NCBI GenBank assembly: GCA_023129115.1 | Contig: JAGMCR010000012.1 | Coordinates: 1-64,000 of the forward strand | Direction of reading: 5' to 3' | Source: Candidatus Iainarchaeum sp. | GTDB taxonomy: Archaea; B1Sed10-29; WALL01 | DNA length: 64,000 nucleotides | Shown here: positions 1 through 8,155 of the stretch, one piece after another | How the letters are laid out: each line of letters starts with the position of its first letter | Numbering within the stretch: the first letter of the stretch is position 1 | Position numbers and translations under genes: made by a program | The notes under the pieces: model-generated | The model's database searches: none | The model's input: the letters and a program-made list of their open reading frames with translations, nothing else | Told to the model about the DNA's origin: nothing

Positions 1-10
1 GGAGACAAGC

Positions 11-84
11 GGGCCCGGAGGGATTTGAACCCCCGATCTCTCGCTCCGAAGGCGAATGCCTTGTCCAGGCTAGGCTACGGGCCC
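11..84 (-). tRNA. tRNA-Arg (TCG)
   Basis: The minus strand folds into a complete cloverleaf: a 7-bp acceptor stem (GGGCCCG with CGGGCCC), a GCCT/AGGC D stem, an anticodon stem TTCGC/GCGAG around the loop CTTCGGA (anticodon TCG), and a T arm with the TTCAAAT loop. There is no intron and no encoded CCA. It lies just downstream of, and on the same strand as, pyrBI. Confidence 0.95.
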
Positions 85-115
85 ATTAAAGAAAAGTGGT
101 GGCGGGATATTTAAA

Positions 116-562
116 CTAAATCCCGGAAACAAGTCGCTCGCTGTACTCCTTGTCGCAGTAGTCGCACTTCAGCCGCAGCGGGTTGCTGCTCACGGTGAAG
201 CTCGTCGCAAGGGGCTCGCGCTCCGCGTTCGTCACGCACTTTGGGTTCAGGCACTTCAGGTAGCCCTCGATGCGCTTGGGCATCTCGACATTGTGCTTCT
301 CCACGAGCTTGCCGTTCTTTATCGTGTTGATGGTCGCCTCCGGCGCGACGAGCGCGATGATGTTTCGCCTCTCCTTGTCCACGAAGACGTCGGCCATTTT
401 GACTATGTCCTTCCGCCCAAGGCGCGGCGACTTCGCGTTCAGCAAAAGCACTGCCTGCCCGTTGTTCGCGCCGCCGAGCAGGGTGTACACCACCAGGCCC
501 TTGCCCGCCGGGATGTGGTCAATCACTGTCCCGTTCTGGATGGGCTTTACCTCGAGAGTCAT
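116..562 (-). CDS. pyrI: Aspartate carbamoyltransferase regulatory subunit PyrI
   Basis: This is the regulatory chain of aspartate transcarbamoylase, which binds nucleotide effectors and tunes the first committed step of pyrimidine synthesis. The product is about 148 residues, normal for PyrI, beginning MTLEVKPIQNG. Its C-terminal zinc domain shows four cysteines in two pairs (CLNPKC and CDYC). The ORF track extends 32 codons further upstream, but that part lies inside pyrB. I chose the ATG whose first bases overlap the pyrB stop codon (ATGA). It is the second gene of a pyrBI operon, so the enzyme is probably an allosteric dodecamer of the E. coli type. Confidence 0.96.
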   Translation of the reverse strand: MTLEVKPIQNGTVIDHIPAGKGLVVYTLLGGANNGQAVLLLNAKSPRLGRKDIVKMADVFVDKERRNIIALVAPEATINTIKNGKLVEKHNVEMPKRIEGYLKCLNPKCVTNAEREPLATSFTVSSNPLRLKCDYCDKEYSERLVSGI

Positions 563-1458
563 TTCGCCACCCCCAAAAGCATTGCTATGAGCGCCATTCG
601 CGTTGGCACGCCGTAGAAGGCCTGGTTGAAGTAGACACAGCGGGGGTCGGCGTCGCACTCCCAGCTGATTTCGTCCACGCGGGGCAGGGGGTGCATCACG
701 ATGCTCTTTTTCTTCATGGTGGACAGTGTCTTGGGGGTGATGACGTAGCTGCCCCTGACTTTTTCGTAGTCTGTTGCGTCCGAGAAGCGCTCGGCCTGGA
801 TGCGCGTCATGTACACCACGTCCGCGTCCCCGACGTCGAGCTCGGTGAACTCGTCGTACTTCAGGCCCTTCTTGTACTCCTCCGGCATCTTCAAGAGCTC
901 CGGCGCAATGAACCGGAAGTCTGCCTTGTACTGCTTGAGCGCGCCCACCAGCGAGTGCACGGTGCGGCCGTACCTCAAGTCGCCAACGATTGCGATTTTG
1001 AGGTCGTTCAGCGTGCCCAATTCTTTCTTGATGGTGAACAGGTCGAGGAGGGTTTGGGTGGGGTGCTGGTGCGAGCCGTCGCCGCCGTTGATTATGGGGA
1101 CGGTCGAGACGTCGCTCGCGAGCTTCGCGGCGCCGTCCATGGGGTGGCGCATCGCGATTATGTCGGAATATGCGGCGACCGTGCGGATTGTGTCGGCCGT
1201 GGTCTCTTTTTTCTTGAGGGACGTGCCCTTGGGGTCCGAAAACCCGATTACAGAGCCGCCGAGGCGGTGCATCGCGGCCTCGAAGGACAGCCTCGTTCGC
1301 GTGCTGGGCTCGAAGAAAAGCGAGGCCAGGACCTTGCCGTGCAGCATGTCGCTTGAGCCCTTGGTATTAAGGATTTTGAGCATCTTGTCGGCCTGGCCGA
1401 GAACGAGGTCAATGTCCTTGTGCGAGAAGTCTTTAATGGAGATTACGTGCTTGAACAC
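559..1458 (-). CDS. pyrB: Aspartate carbamoyltransferase catalytic subunit PyrB
   Basis: The enzyme condenses carbamoyl phosphate with aspartate to give carbamoyl aspartate in de novo pyrimidine synthesis. The 299-residue length is typical. The carbamoyl-phosphate signature FFEPSTRTRLSFE is near residue 50, HPTQTLLDL near 130 and the C-terminal MHPLPRVDEI motif is present. It precedes pyrI with a 4-bp overlap, indicating translational coupling of the two chains. The ATG at 1458 starts at the usual family position (MFKHVISIKDF). Confidence 0.97.
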   Translation of the reverse strand: MFKHVISIKDFSHKDIDLVLGQADKMLKILNTKGSSDMLHGKVLASLFFEPSTRTRLSFEAAMHRLGGSVIGFSDPKGTSLKKKETTADTIRTVAAYSDIIAMRHPMDGAAKLASDVSTVPIINGGDGSHQHPTQTLLDLFTIKKELGTLNDLKIAIVGDLRYGRTVHSLVGALKQYKADFRFIAPELLKMPEEYKKGLKYDEFTELDVGDADVVYMTRIQAERFSDATDYEKVRGSYVITPKTLSTMKKKSIVMHPLPRVDEISWECDADPRCVYFNQAFYGVPTRMALIAMLLGVAK

Positions 1459-1548
1459 AGGAACACCTCTGAATTTGAGGCTGGTGAGGTATAAAAAGCC
1501 AGCACAGGAAAAGGCTTAAAAAAGGCGGGAATTACAACAGTCAACCCC

Positions 1549-2844
1549 ATGTGGCTTAGGAGCGCAGCCGGCGTGCTTGTGTTTATTGCTTTTGTCGCCC
1601 TGTCAGCAGCGGCTTTTACCTATTTTGAGCCCTATATCATGTTCTCGATTAGCTCGGCCTTGTTCATCACGCAGGCAGCGATTTTCCTGATGGCGCTCGA
1701 GGACGCGGACCTGAAGGACCCGAAGCCCAAGCGGTACCCGTCCCTCACGATAATGGTGCCCGCGTACAACGCGGGGGAGACGATTGTCGAGAGCATCAAG
1801 AAAATCAAGGCCATGGAGTACCCCCGGAAGTTCAAGATAATCGTGATGGACGACGCGAGCACCGATGATACCTATGACAAGATAAAGGATATTCCGGGAA
1901 TCAAGATAATCCGCAACAAGAAGAACCGGGGCAAGGCGGCGAGCCAGAACCAGGTCCTGAAGATTGTGGACACCGAGCTGGTGGCGAACATTGACTCGGA
2001 CACGTTCCCGCGCAAGGACGCGCTCATGAAGACCGTTGGGCACTTCAACGACCCGAAGGTGGGTGCGGTCACTGTATTGATTCTCCCGACGAACACGAAG
2101 AACTGGCTGCAGAAGGTCCAGCTGTTCGAGTACTACAACGCGTTCGGGTTCTGGCACAAGAGCATTTCGTCGCTCGGCGGCATGTACGTGACTCCGGGGC
2201 CCATGACCGTGTACAAGACGCAGGCGCTGAAGGACGTTGACGGGTTCGACCCCGGCAACATCACCGAGGACATGGAGGTCGCGCTGCACATGCAGAAGGT
2301 GGGGTGGGACATCAAGTGCAGCGTGAACACAAAAGTGCTTACAGAGGTGCCGGACACGCTGAAGAGTTATTTCCGCCAGAGAATCCGGTGGTACCGCGGC
2401 AAGTTCCTGAACGGAGTGAAGTACAAGGGATTGCTGTTCAACCCGAGGCACGGGAACCTCGGGCTGTTCATTTACCCAATGAGCTTCATCGTCGAGATAC
2501 TGTCGATGACTGTCTTGATTGGGATACTCACGATTAACGCGGACGGGTTCTTCCGCGCCGTGAGGCACTTCATTGGGGTGGTTACGCACAACGCGTTCAG
2601 CCTCGAGTTCCTCTTTAATTTGGACCCATTGTCGTGGCCGCCGTACCTCGTGTTTTTGGTGCTGACGCTGCTGATTTGGGGGTACCTGCTGTACACCAGC
2701 ATGGGCTTCGACAGCAACCGCCGGCCGAGGCTCGGGGAGCTGCCATACATACTGTTTTATTTAACGTTTTATTCATTCTTCATCACGTTCGCGTACGTCA
2801 TGAGCTTCTTCCACGAGCTCAAGGGAAGTGAGAGAGTATGGTAA
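1549..2844 (+). CDS. Membrane-bound family 2 glycosyltransferase
   Basis: This is a processive-type GT2 glycosyltransferase resembling cellulose or hyaluronan synthases, which transfer sugar from a nucleotide sugar to a chain at the cytoplasmic face of the membrane. Two N-terminal membrane segments (about residues 5-50) precede the catalytic domain, which has VPAYNAG near 70, DD at 101, DSD at 149-151, TED at 239-241 and QRIRW at 277-281. Four or more hydrophobic segments follow. A TATA-like TTAAAAAA lies about 30 nt before the ATG. The stop overlaps the start of the thioredoxin-like gene, so the two form a unit. The sugar and acceptor cannot be read from sequence; surface polysaccharide is an inference. 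Confidence 0.9.
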   Translation: MWLRSAAGVLVFIAFVALSAAAFTYFEPYIMFSISSALFITQAAIFLMALEDADLKDPKPKRYPSLTIMVPAYNAGETIVESIKKIKAMEYPRKFKIIVMDDASTDDTYDKIKDIPGIKIIRNKKNRGKAASQNQVLKIVDTELVANIDSDTFPRKDALMKTVGHFNDPKVGAVTVLILPTNTKNWLQKVQLFEYYNAFGFWHKSISSLGGMYVTPGPMTVYKTQALKDVDGFDPGNITEDMEVALHMQKVGWDIKCSVNTKVLTEVPDTLKSYFRQRIRWYRGKFLNGVKYKGLLFNPRHGNLGLFIYPMSFIVEILSMTVLIGILTINADGFFRAVRHFIGVVTHNAFSLEFLFNLDPLSWPPYLVFLVLTLLIWGYLLYTSMGFDSNRRPRLGELPYILFYLTFYSFFITFAYVMSFFHELKGSERVW

Positions 2845-3503
2845 GCACTTACGTCAAGGGAATCGCGCTGGGGGCAGTACTGCTGATTGCCAGCATGTCG
2901 GCACTGTGGATACTGGACCAGCAGCGCACAAGCATTTTGTCAAAGGAAATCCAGGACATGACCTGGGAAATCGAGGACTCGCGGCTGTACTTGGAGTATT
3001 TGTCGACGCTGAACGAGGACTCGTGCGCGGTCATGAAGGCGCGTGTGGTGCAGCAGGTCGGCAAGAGCGACGAGCTCGCGAAGAAGATTGACGCGTACAA
3101 GAACGCGAACATGTTCAGCGAGGAGTACTACGCCATCAAGAAGACGTTCATCTACAAGAACTTTGAGCTGTTCCTGAACTTCAAGAGCCTCCGGGACGAC
3201 TGCGGCGAGAACGTGAACTACGTGATTTATTTTTATGCCGAGAACGACCCGGACCAGTCGATTTGCCCGGACTGCGCGGTGCAGGCGGACATCCTGAACA
3301 CGCTCGGCAACAACTGTGAGAACACGTGGATATTCGCGCTGCCGTACAATTCGTACACCGACCTGGTGAACGTTGTTCGGGACCAGTACGGCGTCACGAG
3401 CGGGCCGGCCGTGGTCGTGAACGGCGAGAGCGTGCACCGGGGAATGGTGGAATTGTCGACGCTCGAAGCAGAGATTACGTGCGGCGAGAACCCGCTTGAA
3501 TAA
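2838..3503 (+). CDS. Membrane-anchored thioredoxin-like protein
   Basis: The 221-residue protein has one N-terminal membrane segment (about residues 8-27) and a helical, probably coiled stalk rich in charged residues (30-120). A thioredoxin-like domain follows, with the redox motif CPDC at residues 143-146 and the cis-proline region near VTSGPAVVVNG. The catalytic domain would face the outside if the N-terminus is inside. It overlaps the preceding glycosyltransferase gene by 7 bp. A role in thiol-disulfide chemistry of surface proteins is an inference; no partner enzyme is visible nearby. Confidence 0.75.
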   Translation: MVSTYVKGIALGAVLLIASMSALWILDQQRTSILSKEIQDMTWEIEDSRLYLEYLSTLNEDSCAVMKARVVQQVGKSDELAKKIDAYKNANMFSEEYYAIKKTFIYKNFELFLNFKSLRDDCGENVNYVIYFYAENDPDQSICPDCAVQADILNTLGNNCENTWIFALPYNSYTDLVNVVRDQYGVTSGPAVVVNGESVHRGMVELSTLEAEITCGENPLE

Positions 3504-3532
3504 AAAGGGAAAGGCACAAAAACTATTTCCTC

Positions 3533-3563
3533 GGGGGGTGTTGCCAATACGGCAACACCCCCC
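3533..3563. repeat. Perfect 13-bp hairpin, possible partial tRNA-associated element
   Basis: GGGGGGTGTTGCC, a 5-nt loop, and its exact complement form a strong stem-loop between the thioredoxin-like gene and tRNA-Gln. No T run follows, so it is not an obvious intrinsic terminator. The flanks (CCTC before the G run, CAA after the C run) match the left hairpin of the tRNA-associated elements described below. Confidence 0.7.
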
Positions 3564-3575
3564 AATTTCCCTAAA

Positions 3576-3648
3576 AGCCCCGTGGTGTAGTGGCCAATCA
3601 TCATCGGTTCTGGACCGGTGGACTCCGGTTCGAATCCGGACGGGGCTA
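3576..3648 (+). tRNA. tRNA-Gln (CTG)
   Basis: The acceptor stem AGCCCCG/CGGGGCT, the anticodon stem ATCGG/CCGGT around TTCTGGA (anticodon CTG) and the T loop TTCGAAT are all intact. There is no intron. The A1-U72 pair fits archaeal tRNA-Gln. tRNA-Val follows 10 nt downstream, so the two are probably co-transcribed. Confidence 0.95.
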
Positions 3649-3658
3649 CTCCAACCAC

Positions 3659-3733
3659 GGGCTCGTGGTCTAGTCTGGTTAGGACGCGACCTTCACACGG
3701 TCGAAATCCTCGGTTCAAATCCGAGCGGGCCCA
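3659..3733 (+). tRNA. tRNA-Val (CAC)
   Basis: The acceptor stem GGGCTCG pairs with CGGGCCC through one T-G wobble. The anticodon stem CGACC/GGTCG encloses TTCACAC (anticodon CAC) and the T loop is TTCAAAT. The gene has no intron, and a hairpin repeat follows directly. Confidence 0.95.
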
Positions 3734-3741
3734 TTCCAACC

Positions 3742-3793
3742 CTTTTCCTGTTACTCGCTTCGCTCGCCCGGTGGAAAAGCGTTGACGGAAAAG
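3742..3793 (+). repeat. tRNA-trailer hairpin module, copy 1
   Basis: CTTTTCC pairs with GGAAAAG around an inner CGAGCG-type hairpin, followed by a second GGAAAAG. The same arrangement is found after tRNA-Pro at 9196-9247 (GGTGGAAAAGCG shared exactly) and inverted at about 25632-25678. The repeat runs up to the start of the DNA glycosylase gene, which argues against the upstream TTG start at 3782. Confidence 0.7.
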
Positions 3794-4282
3794 ATGCCTA
3801 TGCTCCCACGCTCTTTTTACGCACGTGACACCGTCAAGGTAGCGAAAGGCTTGTTGGGGAAAGAGCTCGTGTGCGACGGCAGGAAAGGCATCATCACCGA
3901 GACAGAGGCGTACAAAGAAAACGACCCAGCGAGCCACTCGTGCCGTGGGTTGACCAAGCGGAACAGGCCGATGTACGGCAGGGCCGGGCACGCTTATGTA
4001 TACCTCTGCTACGGCATGCACTGGATGCTTAACGTGGTTACGGAGAGCGAGGGCACGGCGGGCGCGGTGCTAATCAGGGCGCTGGACTCTGTAAACGGGC
4101 CGGGAAGGGTCACCAAGCAATTGGGGGTCGACAAGCGCTTCAACGGCCACGACTTGACGAAAAAGCCACTGTTTGTTCGGGACGGCGTGGAGCCACGTAA
4201 AATCACTGCCTCGCCCCGGATTGGGATACGGGAGGGCCTGGACAGGGACTGGCGGTTCTACGTCCCCAAAGGCACTTTGTAA
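3794..4282 (+). CDS. 3-methyladenine DNA glycosylase (AAG/MPG family)
   Basis: The product resembles the AAG/MPG family, which removes alkylated and deaminated purines from DNA in base-excision repair. Family features visible are SFYARDTVKVAKGLLGKEL at the start, the catalytic ITETEAY (Glu and Tyr) near residue 37, RNRPMYG, GHAYVYLCYGMHWMLNVV and the GAVLIRAL strand. At 162 residues it is slightly short, but the core is present. I start at ATG 3794; ATG 3800 is equally possible. The TTG at 3782 lies in a repeat. Confidence 0.9.
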   Translation: MPMLPRSFYARDTVKVAKGLLGKELVCDGRKGIITETEAYKENDPASHSCRGLTKRNRPMYGRAGHAYVYLCYGMHWMLNVVTESEGTAGAVLIRALDSVNGPGRVTKQLGVDKRFNGHDLTKKPLFVRDGVEPRKITASPRIGIREGLDRDWRFYVPKGTL

Positions 4283-4302
4283 CCGCACAGTGGTGAAAAC
4301 GC

Positions 4303-4310
4303 TTATATAT
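4303..4310 (+). promoter_or_regulatory. TATA box of the surface-protein gene
   Basis: TTATATAT is centred about 27 nt before the ATG at 4334. This spacing predicts transcription starting at or next to the start codon. Confidence 0.6.
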
Positions 4311-4333
4311 GCTGCCTTCGTTATTGCGATGGC

Positions 4334-6862
4334 ATGAAGAAGACGGCAATTCTATTGGGGCTTCTGCTTGTCTTGAGTGGGGCATTCGCAGCTGTTGACA
4401 GTGTCCAGACGTACCGCGACGCCAATTTTACGGTTCTTGGTTCGGTCTTTAAGGACGGTGCCACGGTTTATGTCATGGGGTGGGACGGCGTAAAGAACGG
4501 AAGTGCGTTGCCGTCCACAACTGAGGGAGTTGTGAACCAAGCCAACACATCAATTAGCATAGGCTTCAACATTTTTGACGATGGGGGGACTGCCGCCCAA
4601 AGCTCAGACAACGCTACTGACGGGTTGTACCTCGGTAAATTCCAGATAAGTTCCACTGTATGGAGCGACCCCCTAGACACAATAAAGCTCCAGCACGGCG
4701 AAAAGGCCGAGATTGAGGTCGATATTGACACAAGCAGCGATGCTGGATACGCCAACATCACGGCGGACTACATCAAACCAAACATAACCAGCTGTAATGT
4801 CACCCCCTCTAAGCCAACGTGGCTTGGGTTTGGGCAGAACTTCAATGTCACACTCACTGGCGAGGCAAACGGGAGCGCGTGGTACTACTACAACAGCACG
4901 AACCAGACAATGACAGAAGTCTCGCCGGGTGTCTATTCGGCAAACTACACGGTTGGCTGGCCGGAATCCCACAAGGGCACCATCAGTTGCTACCACGCCG
5001 ACACCGCGGGCAACGAGGACAACGCGACTACGGCGGAAGAGCTCTGGGTGGACACTGCCGCACCAGTAATCTCGAACGTTCTCCCGTCCTGGTACACGTG
5101 GACCAACAACAACATGACCAACATCACTTTCAACGTGACGGACGCCGCGAGCGGCGTCAAGAACGCTTCGATAACTGACATTGTCGTGGGGAACTATTCT
5201 GTCACTAACGTTGGCAGCGCTTATACCGCGACGACCAACGTGGCACTGCCCGAGGGGAACGTTAGCTTCAACATCACGGCATTCGACAACGTCGGCAACA
5301 TGATAATCTCCTTCCACCCAAACCACTTTGGCGTGGACAGGGGCGCCCCCACAATAACAACGTACAGTCCGGTGAGCACGACTTACACCAATTGGTCGGT
5401 GAACTTCACTGTGAGCGCGAATGATACGTTTTCGCCGACAGTGGCCTGCACATACTACGTTGAGTCCACGGACATCTATGGCACAGTCCGGAACAGTACT
5501 TGGTGGGACACTATCCTCACGAACGGCAGCAACAGCACGACGAGTGTGTGGGTGAACGAGGGCTGGCAGAACGCCACCTACAACTGCTCTGACGAGGCGG
5601 GTAACGAAGTAAGAGGTGCCTTCCCCGCCTTCACGGTGGACATGCTCGCGTTCCGCACTGCCTGGATGGACATGAACAACACGTACCTGAGCAACCAGTC
5701 GTGCGCGTCCATAGATGGCTGGGTCGTTGACGACTACTCCAGCATGAGCAACATCATTATAGAAATCGGGGGCGTCGCCATCAACAGGACGTGGAACGGC
5801 ACCAACTTCTCTGCATTGTTCTGCCCCGACAACTCAACCGTGTGGCCGGACGGAGTGTACGACGTGAACGCCACGGTCAATGACACGGTGGGGAATATTG
5901 AGGAGATTCACTTCTATGACGTCACCATCGACAACACGCCGCCATCGTTCGTCTCGTACTTCCCGACCAACGGGACCGTATACAACGACTCCGTGGTCAA
6001 CTTCACGGTAACTGTCAGCGAGCCGGTCAGCACATGCAGCCTGTACGTGAACTCCACGACAACCGGGCTGATGCGCCTTTGGGCCATGCCCACAGGAAAC
6101 AACACGTTCAACGGCACGACCCTCCTGCCAAATGATGTCTATGTGGCTTGGTTCAACTGCACTGACTACACCGGCAATGTCAACGTCACCCCCAAGATGA
6201 CCATTACTGTGAACGATGTTACTGCGCCAAGGCGGGTCACCGGCCTGGCGGCGGCGGCGCAGGGCACGACCAAGATAAAGCTGGGCTGGGACATGAACCG
6301 CGCCCTGGATCTAGTGATGAACTACACTGTGTACCGCGCGACAAAAAGCGGCGGGCCGTACACGGCGGTGACCACACTCAACGCGGTCACATACACCGAC
6401 ACCGGGCTCACCGCGGACAAAAAGTATTACTACGTCGTGCGGGCGAGGGACTTTTACGGAAACCTTGGCCCCGCGTCGGCAGAGGCCAGCGCCAAGACGA
6501 AATCGGGCACCGGCGGGACAGGGGGCACCGGGCCCACTGGCGGCTGGATGCCAATAGCGACGCCGGACTCCAGCGACGACGTGCCCACTCCAACCCCAAC
6601 CCCCGAGCCAGTGCCGCTGCCGCCTGTCGAGGAGCGGGAGGAAGTTGTCGAAGAGCCGGTTGTGGAGCCAGAGGAAGAAGAGGCGCCCGCGCCGGCCCCA
6701 ACGCCTTTGCCCCCCGCCGCGCCAAAGTCGCCAGTGACAGGCCTGTTGTTTTCCGAGGGGAGCCTCATGTGGGGGCTTGCCGCGCTGATGGCGCTCGCCA
6801 CGATTTGGATGATGTGGGGCGTCAGCAAGAGAATGGCGAAGCGCAAGTGGTACGAAAAGTAA
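4334..6862 (+). CDS. Large exported surface protein with Ig/fibronectin-like domains
   Basis: The 842-residue protein has a signal peptide (MKKTAILLGLLLVLSGAFA) and a long Asn-, Thr- and Ser-rich extracellular part with many N-x-S/T sequons. Repeated units (DTAGNEDN, DNVGNM, DEAGNEV, DTVGNIEE) look like tandem Ig-like beta domains. One fibronectin type III domain lies at about 635-725. A Gly/Thr linker, a Pro/Glu-rich stalk and a C-terminal membrane anchor with a basic tail end the protein. It is probably cell-surface and glycosylated, as an S-layer-associated protein or adhesin; the ligand is unknown. Confidence 0.85.
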   Translation: MKKTAILLGLLLVLSGAFAAVDSVQTYRDANFTVLGSVFKDGATVYVMGWDGVKNGSALPSTTEGVVNQANTSISIGFNIFDDGGTAAQSSDNATDGLYLGKFQISSTVWSDPLDTIKLQHGEKAEIEVDIDTSSDAGYANITADYIKPNITSCNVTPSKPTWLGFGQNFNVTLTGEANGSAWYYYNSTNQTMTEVSPGVYSANYTVGWPESHKGTISCYHADTAGNEDNATTAEELWVDTAAPVISNVLPSWYTWTNNNMTNITFNVTDAASGVKNASITDIVVGNYSVTNVGSAYTATTNVALPEGNVSFNITAFDNVGNMIISFHPNHFGVDRGAPTITTYSPVSTTYTNWSVNFTVSANDTFSPTVACTYYVESTDIYGTVRNSTWWDTILTNGSNSTTSVWVNEGWQNATYNCSDEAGNEVRGAFPAFTVDMLAFRTAWMDMNNTYLSNQSCASIDGWVVDDYSSMSNIIIEIGGVAINRTWNGTNFSALFCPDNSTVWPDGVYDVNATVNDTVGNIEEIHFYDVTIDNTPPSFVSYFPTNGTVYNDSVVNFTVTVSEPVSTCSLYVNSTTTGLMRLWAMPTGNNTFNGTTLLPNDVYVAWFNCTDYTGNVNVTPKMTITVNDVTAPRRVTGLAAAAQGTTKIKLGWDMNRALDLVMNYTVYRATKSGGPYTAVTTLNAVTYTDTGLTADKKYYYVVRARDFYGNLGPASAEASAKTKSGTGGTGGTGPTGGWMPIATPDSSDDVPTPTPTPEPVPLPPVEEREEVVEEPVVEPEEEEAPAPAPTPLPPAAPKSPVTGLLFSEGSLMWGLAALMALATIWMMWGVSKRMAKRKWYEK

Positions 6863-6894
6863 TAAAAAGGCTTTTGGGTAGAATTAGCCCCAGC

Positions 6895-6969
6895 GCTCCC
6901 GTAGTCTAGTCCGGTCAAGGATAACAGGTTCTCAACCTGTCGACGTGGGTTCAAATCCCGCCGGGAGCA
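6895..6969 (+). tRNA. tRNA-Glu (CTC)
   Basis: The acceptor stem is GCTCCCG/CGGGAGC, the anticodon stem ACAGG/CCTGT encloses TTCTCAA (anticodon CTC) and the T loop is TTCAAAT. There is no intron. Its last 16 bases are repeated exactly 77 bp downstream, bracketing a hairpin element. Confidence 0.95.
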
Positions 6970-7046
6970 TTTGCCTCTCGGGGGGCTTTATGCCCCCCAA
7001 AGTCTACCGCGCCAGCTCAGGTTTGGGCTGAATCCCGCCGGGAGCA
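6970..7046 (+). repeat. tRNA-associated hairpin element A
   Basis: A 61-bp core follows tRNA-Glu, with a GGGGGGC/GCCCCCC hairpin, the conserved linker CTACCGCGCC and a terminal CAGC...GCTG hairpin. The core is bracketed by direct repeats AATCCCGCCGGGAGCA at 6954-6969 (inside the tRNA) and 7031-7046. The 16-bp duplication of the tRNA 3' end is exact. Confidence 0.85.
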
Positions 7047-7050
7047 CTCC

Positions 7051-7220
7051 AGCGTCCTGGGGGGCGCAGCCCCCCACTACCCTGGGAAGCGTCCCCCCAG
7101 GTGAGTAGGTAAGAGCTCGCTGTCGCTCGCGGCTTTTTGTCTCTGGGAGCCGCTAGGCTCCCAAGCCTAACGTGCTGTACCGTGAATCCCAACGGATTTG
7201 CGGTTGTCCTGAGTTTCAGG
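7051..7220 (+). repeat. Compound hairpin element A2
   Basis: This stretch holds two modules. The first (7051-7115) has a GGGGGGC/GCCCCCC hairpin and a CCTGGG...CCCAGG hairpin; the same module occurs inverted at about 39240-39302. The second (7139-7220) is another copy of the common left hairpin with CCCAAGCCTAACGTGC and a terminal CCTGAGTTTCAGG hairpin. I see no coding signal between 6970 and 7262. Confidence 0.75.
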
Positions 7221-7262
7221 CGATGGAAAAGGATTAAAAACGCGTAGTGAGTGAGGCTAGTG

Positions 7263-8084
7263 ATGAACCCGTACGTCGAGATAATCCGCCCCGTGAATGG
7301 CGTGATGGCCATGATAGCCGTTGCAGTGGGCTTCTTTGTCGCGGCCGGGCAGTTCGCCTTGCCGCAGGGGCTCTTCTTCGCCATGGCGTCCGCGTTCCTG
7401 ATTCTCTCGGCGGGAATGGCCATCAACGACTATTATGACTACCCCATCGACAGGAAGACCAAGAAGCAGCGCCCCATCCCGTCCGGGAGGATGGGCCTCG
7501 GGGCCGCGTGGAGGTACTCCGCCGTGCTGTTTGTGGCGGGCCTGGGCCTGGCGTTCCTCGTGAACATAGAGGCATTCGCAATCGCAGTAGTGGCAGCAGC
7601 CACGCTGTTCCTCTACGCCAAAGAGCTCTCCAAGAAGGCGTTCACAGGCAATTTCCTGGTGGCGCTGAACACCGCGCTGACGTTCGTGTTCGGCGCGGCC
7701 GTGGTTGGAGTGGTGTTCTCGGTCGAGGTACTGGCCCTCGCCGGGATGGCGCTCTTCGCGACCCTCGCGCGAGAGATTTACGGCAGCATCAGGGACATGA
7801 AGGCGGACAAGGGCACGCGCGAGACGCTCCCGATGAAGATTGGGGCCAGCAAGTCCATCATGATTGCCGCGTTCTCGATGGGCACCGCCATCATGCTCAG
7901 CCCAATCCCATACTGGGCAGGCGTGTTCGGCGGGACTTACCTCTTGCTCGTGGCACTGGTGGACGCGGGCTTTCTTTATGTGGTCTTGAACAGCTTCAAG
8001 ACGAAGAACTTCGCGCGGGAGGCGCATTACTGCAGGGTGTTCCAGATGGCCGCCCTCATCGCCTTTTTGGCAGGCGCGCTTTGA
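7263..8084 (+). CDS. UbiA-family prenyltransferase, probable digeranylgeranylglyceryl phosphate synthase
   Basis: This integral membrane prenyltransferase of 273 residues has about eight hydrophobic segments. The first Asp-rich motif NDYYDYPIDRKTKKQRP is near residue 55 and the second, RDMKADKGTRETLP, near 175. In archaea this subfamily commonly adds the second geranylgeranyl chain to GGGP in ether-lipid synthesis. That substrate is inferred from family habit, not proven here. A TATA-like GGATTAAAAA about 27 nt before ATG 7263 favours this start over GTG 7251. Other UbiA substrates remain possible. Confidence 0.85.
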   Translation: MNPYVEIIRPVNGVMAMIAVAVGFFVAAGQFALPQGLFFAMASAFLILSAGMAINDYYDYPIDRKTKKQRPIPSGRMGLGAAWRYSAVLFVAGLGLAFLVNIEAFAIAVVAAATLFLYAKELSKKAFTGNFLVALNTALTFVFGAAVVGVVFSVEVLALAGMALFATLAREIYGSIRDMKADKGTRETLPMKIGASKSIMIAAFSMGTAIMLSPIPYWAGVFGGTYLLLVALVDAGFLYVVLNSFKTKNFAREAHYCRVFQMAALIAFLAGAL

Positions 8085-8155
8085 ACAAATGGGCAGCAAA
8101 AAGCGTTAGGCTTAAAAATGGTGTCCAACAAAACAATGGGTGCGAGGTAATCCTA

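Noticed and set aside
270-616. Plus-strand ORFs opposite pyrI and pyrB
   Set aside because: They are shadows of well-supported genes on the other strand, with no family features.
3533-3563. Rho-independent terminator
   Set aside because: The hairpin is perfect but no T run follows. Similarity to the element hairpin is a better explanation.
7004-7426. Minus-strand ORF across elements A and A2
   Set aside because: It spans repeats and the start of the UbiA gene and shows no protein family signal.
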